A DNA stretch of 64,000 nucleotides from the IMG/VR virus record IMGVR_UViG_3300009152_000039, positions 1-64,000 of that record; one strand, written 5' to 3'. Source of the DNA: a virus. Below are positions 31,201-40,469 of this stretch, piece after piece. The notes beneath the pieces are model-generated. The model was not told where the DNA came from. It did not search any database and worked only from the letters and a program-made list of their open reading frames with translations. Within the stretch, counting starts at the first letter, position 1; every line of letters begins with the position of its first letter. The translations under genes and the position numbers were made by a program.

Positions 31201-31340
31201 CAGACCTAGCCCTTGGGGTTTATGCTGATACCCTTAAAAAACTCTCTCACGTTGCTGGTACCGAGCTTTTTGGTAACCTCATTAAAACTTCCAATGTAGA
31301 TGTTCAAATTACATCCACCGGCGTAAAAATAGACATATGA
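28242..31340 (+). CDS. gp7: gp7-like baseplate wedge protein (1032 aa) with repeat modules
   Basis: Overlaps gp6 by 4 nt. The N-terminal part (QIEDTISTLVQNHFPQFYSE, DGETFVEFVKEYYRWME, SRNLLEFRDIDSTIDEFLVH) is the conserved cyanophage-type wedge protein following gp6. The rest is beta-rich and contains three copies of a ~60-residue module (about 344-412, 525-590, 749-816) of the form GTV..n...V.GT.T.F...L..GDYI.F....FQVN..TN.T. Assignment to gp7 rests on order gp25-6-7-8; the N-terminal similarity is not to T4 gp7 itself. Confidence 0.75.
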   Translation: MKQIEDTISTLVQNHFPQFYSEDGETFVEFVKEYYRWMESTNNTIFYSRNLLEFRDIDSTIDEFLVHFKNKYLAEAPVFYDKTRSNVKHALDFYRSKGTERGTKLVFREVYGLSDVDIYFPGKDIIKASDGEWYVPVYLEVSLSDKTKDFVGKQITGSASGATAFVEEVGRKSVKGKHFDVLMLTNKQGDFILDDIITVDGNLSECPIVIGSLTRVQVENSGRNFAVGDVVDIISTRLGKQGKARIDSIVDSTGKVTFSLVNGGTGYRLTTVPVVAEKTILTANRTSANVYITDFTIDEIVIQPLANVVFYSSNAFFGVGTLVTGSNSTANVATGRVLGKTQNQLSGTGSATSTTNTVIGVETSFNTQIANGDYIRFQSCTSIYRVSTTTNATHLTLTTTGPSLTNDPMYVANGHMLLIVTSGDFALADRITNTTALISTYTNKTATGVLMGSNSTAIGLKSVSNVFSSNGYNFVYGQTSNVYANLVTIGTGSGAGFSVGSLTDEETVYLNEDLYYSNNSIANTLLTGTVSSNATSPQVNGTSTLFTTELYRGSYIMFSGSNTVFQVNSVTNNTVLILTANGPVSTANSITVKPGPYRTLPLNALKYGFPKLPTGNSSTILNLVLTRGSFDIGTIASLTGVSPGSNYNLNPLVQIRDVGISAFDRRNLHVETSNTTGVFIVGEEITQNFSRPSYTLSISGSNTAFTDLETVTQQINATSNNYGEVVSSNTSLAVLYTSGNFVNSALGANLTGTVTCNSSSSQVNGTATLFTSQLSAGDYIKFSGNNLLFQVNNITSNTVLFLKTTGAAITGANTVAKASNVAVGLVGGKYFFVNTAVSNTVLSASRGTVLVVNTEYLDVKRKTFNQSFTSLVGITGSFSGATANVVSVTQIENSELMGNNAIVTTSAGVVNGSIGSISVIDSGYAYEDGEDITITKEGSAFVATGYANLINQGVGEGYFKSTRGFLNSDKYIHDGSFYQAYSYQVRSDLALGVYADTLKKLSHVAGTELFGNLIKTSNVDVQITSTGVKIDI

Positions 31341-33643
31341 GCAAATTAATCACAAATAATTTAAAGTTGTTTAATGTAGATAACTTTATAGAGTCATTTA
31401 CTGAACCCAACTATAACATCTACTATTATTTTCTAGCCAACCCACGTCCATTTACATCAGACAATAGTCCTCCAACATTATACGATAATCCTCAGACAAC
31501 TGAAATTGACGTGTATGATAATATGATATGTGGTAAGAGGATCACGTCGGATGATGTGGTTAAAATGACTACAAGAAGGGATTGGGCATCAGGTACAGTT
31601 TACAGTCCATACTCTCATGATAGTGTGGACCTATTTGAATCAAACTTTTACATAGTTCATCCGGAAAGTGGAAGCTATCACGTTTTTAAATGTATTGATA
31701 ATAATAACGGAGCAAGCTCAACAGTAGCTCCGTTGCTCACTCTGACGGCTGCTGATGACGACTTTTACTTCACCGCTGATGGATACCAATGGAAGTACAT
31801 GTACTCAATCACAAGTTCACAATACAGTAAGTTTGCAACAGCGGACTTTATTCCTGTATATGTAAACGCTAATGTTGTAGGTAATGCAGTCAGCGGGGCT
31901 ATACAGAGCATACAATTAACAAAAGCAGGTGCAGGATATTCTTCTTACAGTAACGGATATTTTCAGGAGGTGAGAGTCGGTGGTAATCCTCTTGTGTATG
32001 CTATAGACTCTGCTACTGCATCATCCAATGCAAACTTCTATATTAACAGTGCCATTAAAATATCGTCTGGTCCTGGTAGTGGTCAACAGAGACTTATTAC
32101 TGGGTATACTGTTTCTGGGTCAACAAGACGTGTCATTATTGATTCGGCTTTCTCCACAGATCCTACAACAGCATCAAAATATGATATTTCTCCACTCATA
32201 CAAATTACAGGAGATGGATCTGGTGCATTAGCTCGAGCAGTTGTTAACGCTACAAGTAACTCTATTCAAAGTATTGAAATAACTACTAGAGGCGAGGGAT
32301 ACACATATGCATCAGTAGTTATCACGGGTAATACTGGTGTCATTAATGTATCTACTGGATCAACAACTACTAACACTGCAGAGGCTAAAGTAATTATAAG
32401 TCCTACAGGTGGGCATGGTAGCAATGCCGCAGCAGAACTGGGATCAAGAAATGTGGGTATGAGTGCAGAGTTTGATAGCACCCTATCTGGTGGTAAAGTT
32501 GTTGATGAGAATGACTTTAGAGTAGTAGGTATTATTAAAGATCCTTTGTTCGCTAATGTTATTCTTGCGGTGAGTAATGGGACTGGTACTTTTTCGGATG
32601 GTGAGGTTGTTTACCAATCTCAAGGTTCTCCTATTGCCGGTATAGTAATAACAAACCCAGGGTCGGGTTATTCTTCAAACGCAACTGTCACAATATCTGG
32701 TACCAGTTCTGTTGTAGCAATAGCTAATGCGTCATCAAATTCTACTGGAAGAATTTCACAAATTAATATAAGCAATACTGGCCAAGGATATATTGCACCT
32801 ACCGCTACAATATCAGCTCCAGCTCCTGTGACGTTTAACGCAAACACCGATGTTAATGGTACAACAGATTTCATAACAATATCAAATAATGTATTTCAAA
32901 ATAATGACATTGTCAAATACTTAGTTGCTACTGGTAATACCGCTATTACAGGTCTTGCTAATAATACTTCATATTATGTTGTACAAGCAAATTCAACTGG
33001 CGTTAAGTTGTCTTCAACATTAAACGGATCAAACGTTAATATAACAGCCAGTGCTACTTTAGAATCAGGCCATAGCCTAACCGGCAACACTGCGACTGCA
33101 GTCGTAGTGGTCGATACCAACAAAACTACAACTGCATATGGAGTAGTTACTTTTGCAAACAGTTCTGTAGTGAGGTTGAGTAATTCGTTTGGTATTTTTG
33201 TTACTGGAAATTCATCTACTAGTGTACTGACTGGAAACACCTCCGGATATATTGCTACTTGTGATTCTGTGACTCAGCCAACCACTTACTTTGACCAGAC
33301 TTACAAAGTAATAGGTACTATGACAACAAGTGAATTCATAGAAGATGAGCTGATAGTACAAGCACAAACAGAGTCTAATGGATATTTCTATTCTCAAAGC
33401 GGTACAGGATCAAATCCTCGTACAGTTAGATTGGTAAATAAACGTGGAACAATAAATCAATCCGATATTTCGGTCAATTACACGATTAATGGAGTTACGT
33501 CTGGTGGAAGTTTAAATGTGTCGGCACTTGTAGAGCCTGATTTAGTACACGGCTCTGGAGATGTCATATATATTGAAAACTTCATACCAGTTGAAAAGAC
33601 CGCTGGACAGACTGAGACTATCAAACTTATACTTAAATTTTAA
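31337..33643 (+). CDS. gp8: gp8-like baseplate wedge protein with large insertion (768 aa)
   Basis: 4-nt overlap with gp7. Residues 1-180 (NIYYYFLANPRPFTSDNSPP, YSPYSHDSVDLFESNFYIVH, GYQWKYMYSI) and about 640-768 (CDSVTQPTTYFDQTYKVIGT, GSGDVIYIENFIPVEKTAGQ, TETIKLILKF) are gp8. They flank some 450 residues of beta-rich repeats with G-x-G-Y motifs (AGAGYSSYSNGYF, TRGEGYTYASVVITG, NPGSGYSSNATVTISG, NTGQGYIAPTATIS). T4 gp8 is 334 aa, close to the two flanks together. Confidence 0.83.
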   Translation: MSKLITNNLKLFNVDNFIESFTEPNYNIYYYFLANPRPFTSDNSPPTLYDNPQTTEIDVYDNMICGKRITSDDVVKMTTRRDWASGTVYSPYSHDSVDLFESNFYIVHPESGSYHVFKCIDNNNGASSTVAPLLTLTAADDDFYFTADGYQWKYMYSITSSQYSKFATADFIPVYVNANVVGNAVSGAIQSIQLTKAGAGYSSYSNGYFQEVRVGGNPLVYAIDSATASSNANFYINSAIKISSGPGSGQQRLITGYTVSGSTRRVIIDSAFSTDPTTASKYDISPLIQITGDGSGALARAVVNATSNSIQSIEITTRGEGYTYASVVITGNTGVINVSTGSTTTNTAEAKVIISPTGGHGSNAAAELGSRNVGMSAEFDSTLSGGKVVDENDFRVVGIIKDPLFANVILAVSNGTGTFSDGEVVYQSQGSPIAGIVITNPGSGYSSNATVTISGTSSVVAIANASSNSTGRISQINISNTGQGYIAPTATISAPAPVTFNANTDVNGTTDFITISNNVFQNNDIVKYLVATGNTAITGLANNTSYYVVQANSTGVKLSSTLNGSNVNITASATLESGHSLTGNTATAVVVVDTNKTTTAYGVVTFANSSVVRLSNSFGIFVTGNSSTSVLTGNTSGYIATCDSVTQPTTYFDQTYKVIGTMTTSEFIEDELIVQAQTESNGYFYSQSGTGSNPRTVRLVNKRGTINQSDISVNYTINGVTSGGSLNVSALVEPDLVHGSGDVIYIENFIPVEKTAGQTETIKLILKF

Positions 33644-33654
33644 CAGAGGAATCA

Positions 33655-36600
33655 ATGGCTTCACTGGATACTAATTTTAACGTCTCTCCTTACTTTGATG
33701 ATTACGATCAGGAGAAGAATTATCACCGAATTCTTTTTAGGCCTGCTGTCCCTATCCAAGCAAGAGAGCTGACCCAGTTACAGACAATTCTTCAAAATCA
33801 AGTTGAGAGATTTGGAGATAACATCTACAAACAAGGTACAATTATTCAAGGTTGTACCTTCAGCTACGATTATAACTATCAGTACATTAAAATTAAAGAT
33901 CTTCAAGGTGACGGTCAAACAGTTATTCCGTCTGACTATTTAAATTTATATGCTACAGATCTATCTACAAATTTAAATGCTATTGTTGTCAACTATACAA
34001 ACGGTCTTGAGTCTCAAGATCCTGACACGAATATATTATACGTCAAGTATCTTAATACAGGAACGGCACAGCAAAAGAAGTTCTCAAATAATTCAACTAT
34101 TACTCTATTTAACCAGGACTACCGACTTGATTCAGTAAGAATAGATGGTGGTGGTACTAGCTACACAAATAACGACTTCTTGATTTTTACAGGAGGTAGT
34201 GGTACCGGTGCAGCAGCTAATGTAATTACTTACTCTAACGGAACAATTAGAAGCTTTTCTTTCAGTGCATATGGCAACGGATACATCACTGCCCCTACCG
34301 TAACTGTTAACACCTCAACAGGGTCTGGTGCATCACTTGCAGCTTTGAACTATATTGCTGAAGTTACTGTTGCAAATAATCTTTTTGTTGCTAACACAAC
34401 ATCTAGTGGTATTAACGTTGCTACAACACCAGTTGGTACAGGTACTGCAGTTATTGTAAGTGATGGTATAATCTATCAAAAAGGTCACTTTGTAAGAGTG
34501 GAAGAACAAACAGTAATTGTTGATAAATTCACCACTAATCCAAACAATGTAGTTCTTGGATTCTACACTCAAGAATCTATTGTAAACAGTAGTGTTGATT
34601 CAACTCTCCTTGATAACGCACAGGGATATTCAAACTACACAGCTCCCGGGGCTCACAGATTGAAACTCACTCCCCAGATTCAGGTTCTTAATAAAGAAGA
34701 TGCGCAAGCTAATTCAGAATTCTTCAAGCTCGTAGAATTTGAAAATGGAAGAGTTACAAAAAGGAAAACTGAAACGGAATTCAACTCCATTGATAGAAAA
34801 CTTTCGCAAAGAACAGCTGAAGAAAGTGGAGACTACGTTGTCAGTCCGTTTACAATCAACACAGAAGATATTGCGGGAAGCACCAATCAAATAAAGGTTG
34901 TTATTAGTTCTGGTATTGCATATGTTGATGGTCAGAGAATAGAGACCAATGATTCAACAAGATTGACTGCAAGGCAGGGAATTGATACATCAATTGCACT
35001 TAATCAGACAATAAAAACTAACTATGGCAACTATGTTTTAATTAATGAAGCACATGGGGTATTTAATTTTACTTCTGGTGGTACTGTAAACTTACGTAAT
35101 ACAGCTGCAACCGACGTTACAGATAACTTTGCTGGTGCACCAACAACTCCTGGAAGTATAATTGGTACAGCCAAAATGAGATCTTTGGAATATGATTCCG
35201 GAACTATTGGAACTCCAAGCGCTGTTTATAGACTTTACTTGTTTGGTATTGTAATGTCATCTGGACAAAGCTTTTCACAAGTAAGATCTGTCCAATCTTC
35301 TGGAAGCGTTGCTGACGTTGTTCTTAACACGAGCGGCACAGCTGATCTGAAAGATACAACTTATGATACCTTAGTATTTCCTTCTGGATATAATTCTGTT
35401 AAATCTGTTTCTAATGCAGATTTTATATACAGAACAGTTGCAGCTAATACTCTCACAACTAACGGCAACACTACGATTGAGTTAACTGGTACGTATGATT
35501 ATTTTCCGTACACTTTTAACAGTTCACTCAATGAAATAGAGGAAAGGGATTTCATTGTAATTCCTACTGCAAATGCTATTGGCTCTACCAATTTATCTGG
35601 AACTGTCACATCGTCTGGTAACGTTATTACAGGTACTACAACTTCATTCGCTACGCAATTAGTCGCCGGTGATTATGTTAAATTTTCTAGTAACACTACT
35701 ATTTTTCGTGTTAATTCTATTACCAATGCCACTAGCTTTGCAGTTAACGGTACAACAGGTCCTGCTGTTACTGCTAATACTTTAACACTAGCATTCCCAG
35801 CAAATGTTCCTATTAGACTTGATAGAACTGGAGCAAATGTTCAGATTGATAGTACTGGTAAGAGAGCGTACGTATATATTGGCAACACTATTACTGGTAC
35901 AGCCGCGGTTTCCATTATTCACAATGTCAAAGTTTCACCTAATACATCAGTTTCCATCCACAAGGTTAAGACTGTTAACAAATCAGTTTATGTTAAATTA
36001 TCAACTGCACAATTAACATCCACGACTACTGGTCCTTGGTGTTTAGGGATTCCTGATGCATACAAGTTGAACGCTGTTTACGTTGGCACATCAAACACTT
36101 ATTCTAATACGACAACTAACTATGCTTCAAGCTTTGAGCTCGTCACTGGTCAGACTGATAATATATACGGACTTTCGTATCTAAAGTATAGTCCAGGCAG
36201 CACATTGTCTCTCACAGGTTCAAGCTGTCTATTAGTCAGTGTTGATTGTTTTACGCACGCAACCGGATACTACATAAGCACTAATTCATATCCTGTTAAT
36301 GATTCAAACACATACAATAGTGCAACCAACATTAAAACAATTGATATTCCTACATTCAAGTCTCCTAAGACAGGATCCATATCAAGTCTAAGAGATGTCA
36401 TTGACTTTAGACCAATAGTTGCAAATACTGCTAACGTCAGTGCTACAGCTGTGAGTGGAGCTACTGTTGATCCTGTAACTACAGAGACTATTACTGGTTC
36501 TACGTATTTTCCAACCCCAAATGAAACATTTGAGGCTGATGTTGAGCGTTATCTGGCAAGATCTGACTTGATTCTCCTAGATCGGAACGAAAATATTATT

Positions 36601-39600
36601 ATTAAGGAAGGTGTGTCTAGCGATAATCCAGTGCCTCAAAGAGCATCTGATAAGTCTATGGTTCTAGCCACTATTTTAGTTCCACCTTATCCGTCGCTAT
36701 CTCCCAAGGAAGCCGCAAGGGTACAAAAGCCAGGGAATTCTACTCTGGTTCGAACTGATCAGGTGCAGCGCTACACCATGAAGGACATCAGGCAAATTGA
36801 AGCTAGATTAAAAAGTCTAGAATATTATTCACTGTTAAACACTCTCGAAAAAAATACAAAAGATCTTGTTATTCCTAGTGAATCAAACACATCAATATCA
36901 AGATTCAAGAATGGTTTTTTTGTAGATCCTTTGAACAACTATGATGTTGCTAATGTGAGTGATAAGGAGTTTAAATTCTTAATTGATACAAGAAGATCGT
37001 TTGGAACAGCCCCTATTGAACATACATTGCTAGATTTGACTTTTGACAGTGCTTCATCCAGCAACTACAAAAATACAGGTGATTATGTTTTTCTTGACTA
37101 TACAGACACAGTAGCTCTGACACAACCCTTAGCTACTAGATTTAGAAATCTTTCTGCCTTAGCGTGGTCTTATAACGGGGAATTAAAATTATTCCCCGAA
37201 TACGATAATTATTATGATACAGAACAGCAATCTATAAGCTTCACTGTTGATCTAGCCACGCCAATTAACGCTTTGATTGATGCAATTAATGAAAACAAAA
37301 AAAAGAACGTAAAAACTATCACTAAAATATCAAATACCAATTGGGCGAATGTTGGAGGATCGTATACAGGTACTAGTAATTTTGCAACAACTGGCGGTGG
37401 ATCAACAGCACAGGACCAAACTTTAACATCTGTAAAAAAAATTACTACAACCACAGAACAAATACAGTCTGGAGCAACGACTGATGATACTAAAAAAATT
37501 GGTGACTTTACAGCTATATCAGACTTCAACCCGTTCATACGTTCACAGCAGATATCATTCTGTGTAGTTGGTTTGAGACCAGGTGCTAGACACTATGTTT
37601 ATTTTGATAAGATTCGTGTAGACAATGCTTATACAGAAAGTGGAACTGGCGCTGTATTCCTAGGAGCAAGACCTGGTGAGATTCCTCTATCTTCAACAAA
37701 TAACACAATAAGATTAGATCTTAACAACAATTTCAGCTATACTGATGTTCGTGGCACTCAATTAGTTGCCAATAGTTCTGGTGGTTTGGCAGGAGACTTT
37801 TGGATTCCAGCTGGAAGGTTTTTTGTTGGTCAGCGTGAAGTTTTGATTACTGACGTTGATGATATTGAAAGTTCTGATACCTCAATATCGACAGCATCTG
37901 TTTTCTTCAACGCGTATAATTTCAAGAAGACAGATGTATCGCTAACTATGGGGACAAAAACAGTTTCTAAAGTAGAAAATACAAAAGTTGTTACATCTTT
38001 CTCAACCACTACTACCGTATACAGGACGAGAAGATGGGATCCTCTGGCTCAGACGTTTAATATTAACTTCAATGATGGTAGTGATGGGTGCTTTGTAACT
38101 AAGGTAGATTTATTTTTCAAATCAAAAAGCAGTGATAAATTCCTAACGGTAGCCATCAGAGAAACAGAAAATGGATATCCAGCTGCTACTACAATTGCCA
38201 GGAAAATACTCCAGCCATCTGAAGTTAATGTTAGTGATGATGGTCAGACTGTGACAACTGTAACATTTGATACGCCAGTCTTTTTAAGAAATAATAAGGA
38301 TTATGCTCTTATTTTATCACCTGATGCAAACTCTCCTGATTATCTTGTGTGGACAGCTGAATTAGGTCAGCCTGATGTCTTTACAAATCAAATTGACAAT
38401 GGTGACTTTGGTGTTGGTGTACTCTTTATATCATCTAACGACAAGGTATGGACTCCAATTCAAACAGAAGATTTGAAAGCAACGTGGTATTTTGCTAAGT
38501 TTACACAGACATCCGCAACTGCTGTGTTTAAAAATGCTGACTATGAATTCCTTACCCTATCAGGAACAGAAGGAAGTTTTCTTGGGGATGAAGCAGTTGC
38601 TCAGAAAGCAAGCTCCTACATTACTGGAGCAACTATAACAAGTAACACAACCAGTAAAGTGGTCACTAGTAGTGTTTCACTCACATCTTCGCTCTCTGCT
38701 GGCGACAGCTTGTTGTTTATATTTGGAAGTAGCAAGACTGCTGCTAAGACTGGTACAGTTTCTAATACCACGCTTACGACACTAACTGGAACCGGTACTA
38801 CATTCAGTGCAGATTATGCTGCTGGTGATTATATTCTAATTGCAAACGATGTGCGTGAAGTACAGTCTGTTGCTAACAACACACAGCTTGTTTTGGATGC
38901 TGCTCTGAGCTCATCGGCTTCTGGGGCTGCTCATTATGGCATCACAGAATCGTATCAAGTAAACAAAGTTATATCAGCAAATGCAACATCAATTGTTTGC
39001 AAGGATAATCTTCAGCTGGGTATCAATAATTCGACTGTTTACGGTAGTATCCAGAAGGTTGTGAGTGGCCGAACGTATAGAGAGAGTGTTAATGACAGAG
39101 TAATTATTACTAACTCAAATGCTGCAAATACGACTTTCTTATTTGAAGCAGCCAAAAAGATTGTAGGGTCAACTTCAAAAGCAACTGCTACGATCGCTTC
39201 AGTAGACGACTACACGGTCAACTATATTGAGCCTCACGTGTCAACAATTACTCCTGTCTCAACAGAGGTTACTTTATCACAGAGTATTGTTGGCACAAGT
39301 GCAGCTGCTTCTAATCAGAATATTTTGTTTGGTATTTCTAACAAGACTAATTATGAAGCTGAAATAAGATCCAGGAGTAATGAGATTTCGACTTATAGTG
39401 GTCAAAAGTCTCTGACCTTAACAGCTACTATGAACAGAAATAGTTCAAATGTGGTATCTAATAAGGTAAGTCCTGTAATTGACATCAGTCCAGTTAGTGT
39501 TGTTGCTATTAATAACAAAATTAACAACTTGAGTACAGGTGAGACTGGCAGATATGGCAATTCATTGGTTAAATATGTGTCTAAGACAGTAACTCTTGCT

Positions 39601-40245
39601 GATGGTCTGGATGCAGAGGATATGAAGTTTTACGTAACCGCATATAAGCCATCAGGTACAAGTGTATTAGTATATGGTAAGATGTTGAGCAATGATGATG
39701 CTACACCATTTGAAAATAGAGATTGGACACTATTATCTCAGAACACAGAAGCTGGTCTTTTTAGTGATCTAGGTAATGATGAAGATTACATTGAGTATGA
39801 GTATAGTGTGCCGCTGTCCCCACCCTCCACAAGGAAGAGTGGTATAGTTGGAACAAACAGCAACACAACTGTTACTGGAACATCAACAACGTTCTCAGCC
39901 GACTTTGCTGCAGGTGATCTAATTAAGATTGTTAATACTGATTCTAATACTGATTATGAAATTAATGTAGTATCAGCTGTTGGTAATAATACATCTTTGA
40001 CGGTATCTAGTGCATCAGGGCCGTACACAAATACAACCGCAACTGGATTTATTGTTGAGAAGGTGGATCAGCCTAAAGCAGCATTCAAATATGCAAAGGA
40101 TAGTAGAATTGTGAGGTATTATGATGCAGTTCAATCTGCTCATACAATGTACAAGATATTTGCAATCAAAGTTGTATTACTATCTGATAGCACTCAGAAT
40201 GTTCCCAAAATTAAAGACATTAGAGCGTTGGCAGTCTCGGTATGA
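33655..40245 (+). CDS. Giant DUF4815-type baseplate/fibre-attachment protein (2196 aa)
   Basis: ACAGAGGAATC precedes the ATG. The N-terminal domain (FNVSPYFDDYDQEKNYHRIL, FRPAVPIQARELTQLQTILQ, NQVERFGDNIYKQGTIIQGC) is DUF4815, typical of a large structural protein after gp8 in cyanophage-like genomes. Mid and C-terminal regions are beta-rich with extended helical parts (SEPR-like DIRQIEARLKSLEYYSLLNT around 1040-1060). Three ~60-residue modules like those of gp7 occur at about 645-712, 1698-1758 and 2061-2126. Probably occupies the gp9/gp10 position connecting fibres to wedges. Confidence 0.78.
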   Translation: MASLDTNFNVSPYFDDYDQEKNYHRILFRPAVPIQARELTQLQTILQNQVERFGDNIYKQGTIIQGCTFSYDYNYQYIKIKDLQGDGQTVIPSDYLNLYATDLSTNLNAIVVNYTNGLESQDPDTNILYVKYLNTGTAQQKKFSNNSTITLFNQDYRLDSVRIDGGGTSYTNNDFLIFTGGSGTGAAANVITYSNGTIRSFSFSAYGNGYITAPTVTVNTSTGSGASLAALNYIAEVTVANNLFVANTTSSGINVATTPVGTGTAVIVSDGIIYQKGHFVRVEEQTVIVDKFTTNPNNVVLGFYTQESIVNSSVDSTLLDNAQGYSNYTAPGAHRLKLTPQIQVLNKEDAQANSEFFKLVEFENGRVTKRKTETEFNSIDRKLSQRTAEESGDYVVSPFTINTEDIAGSTNQIKVVISSGIAYVDGQRIETNDSTRLTARQGIDTSIALNQTIKTNYGNYVLINEAHGVFNFTSGGTVNLRNTAATDVTDNFAGAPTTPGSIIGTAKMRSLEYDSGTIGTPSAVYRLYLFGIVMSSGQSFSQVRSVQSSGSVADVVLNTSGTADLKDTTYDTLVFPSGYNSVKSVSNADFIYRTVAANTLTTNGNTTIELTGTYDYFPYTFNSSLNEIEERDFIVIPTANAIGSTNLSGTVTSSGNVITGTTTSFATQLVAGDYVKFSSNTTIFRVNSITNATSFAVNGTTGPAVTANTLTLAFPANVPIRLDRTGANVQIDSTGKRAYVYIGNTITGTAAVSIIHNVKVSPNTSVSIHKVKTVNKSVYVKLSTAQLTSTTTGPWCLGIPDAYKLNAVYVGTSNTYSNTTTNYASSFELVTGQTDNIYGLSYLKYSPGSTLSLTGSSCLLVSVDCFTHATGYYISTNSYPVNDSNTYNSATNIKTIDIPTFKSPKTGSISSLRDVIDFRPIVANTANVSATAVSGATVDPVTTETITGSTYFPTPNETFEADVERYLARSDLILLDRNENIIIKEGVSSDNPVPQRASDKSMVLATILVPPYPSLSPKEAARVQKPGNSTLVRTDQVQRYTMKDIRQIEARLKSLEYYSLLNTLEKNTKDLVIPSESNTSISRFKNGFFVDPLNNYDVANVSDKEFKFLIDTRRSFGTAPIEHTLLDLTFDSASSSNYKNTGDYVFLDYTDTVALTQPLATRFRNLSALAWSYNGELKLFPEYDNYYDTEQQSISFTVDLATPINALIDAINENKKKNVKTITKISNTNWANVGGSYTGTSNFATTGGGSTAQDQTLTSVKKITTTTEQIQSGATTDDTKKIGDFTAISDFNPFIRSQQISFCVVGLRPGARHYVYFDKIRVDNAYTESGTGAVFLGARPGEIPLSSTNNTIRLDLNNNFSYTDVRGTQLVANSSGGLAGDFWIPAGRFFVGQREVLITDVDDIESSDTSISTASVFFNAYNFKKTDVSLTMGTKTVSKVENTKVVTSFSTTTTVYRTRRWDPLAQTFNINFNDGSDGCFVTKVDLFFKSKSSDKFLTVAIRETENGYPAATTIARKILQPSEVNVSDDGQTVTTVTFDTPVFLRNNKDYALILSPDANSPDYLVWTAELGQPDVFTNQIDNGDFGVGVLFISSNDKVWTPIQTEDLKATWYFAKFTQTSATAVFKNADYEFLTLSGTEGSFLGDEAVAQKASSYITGATITSNTTSKVVTSSVSLTSSLSAGDSLLFIFGSSKTAAKTGTVSNTTLTTLTGTGTTFSADYAAGDYILIANDVREVQSVANNTQLVLDAALSSSASGAAHYGITESYQVNKVISANATSIVCKDNLQLGINNSTVYGSIQKVVSGRTYRESVNDRVIITNSNAANTTFLFEAAKKIVGSTSKATATIASVDDYTVNYIEPHVSTITPVSTEVTLSQSIVGTSAAASNQNILFGISNKTNYEAEIRSRSNEISTYSGQKSLTLTATMNRNSSNVVSNKVSPVIDISPVSVVAINNKINNLSTGETGRYGNSLVKYVSKTVTLADGLDAEDMKFYVTAYKPSGTSVLVYGKMLSNDDATPFENRDWTLLSQNTEAGLFSDLGNDEDYIEYEYSVPLSPPSTRKSGIVGTNSNTTVTGTSTTFSADFAAGDLIKIVNTDSNTDYEINVVSAVGNNTSLTVSSASGPYTNTTATGFIVEKVDQPKAAFKYAKDSRIVRYYDAVQSAHTMYKIFAIKVVLLSDSTQNVPKIKDIRALAVSV

Positions 40246-40469
40246 TCGTCAAGACTGAAGATGGTGAATTTAACAGAGATAATAGCAATTTTGCGTTGAT
40301 AAATAGTAACGTGGAAGCTTATAAGCTGTATCAACATCAACGTGCTCAACAAAACGAACACGCCAACCTTCAGCGTCAGATAAACACGCTGAAGGATGAT
40401 ATGACGGACATAAAAAGCATGCTAAAAGTTTTAATTCAGAGAGAAAATAATGGCACTAGCAACGACTAA
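40242..40469 (+). CDS. Small coiled-coil protein (75 aa)
   Basis: Overlaps the previous stop by 4 nt. Residues 35-68 (QQNEHANLQRQINTLKDDMT then DIKSMLKVLI) show heptad repeats, a short trimeric-type coiled coil. Similar small proteins precede fibre genes in T4-like cyanophages. Overlaps the following fibre gene by 20 nt. Confidence 0.65.
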   Translation: MIVKTEDGEFNRDNSNFALINSNVEAYKLYQHQRAQQNEHANLQRQINTLKDDMTDIKSMLKVLIQRENNGTSND

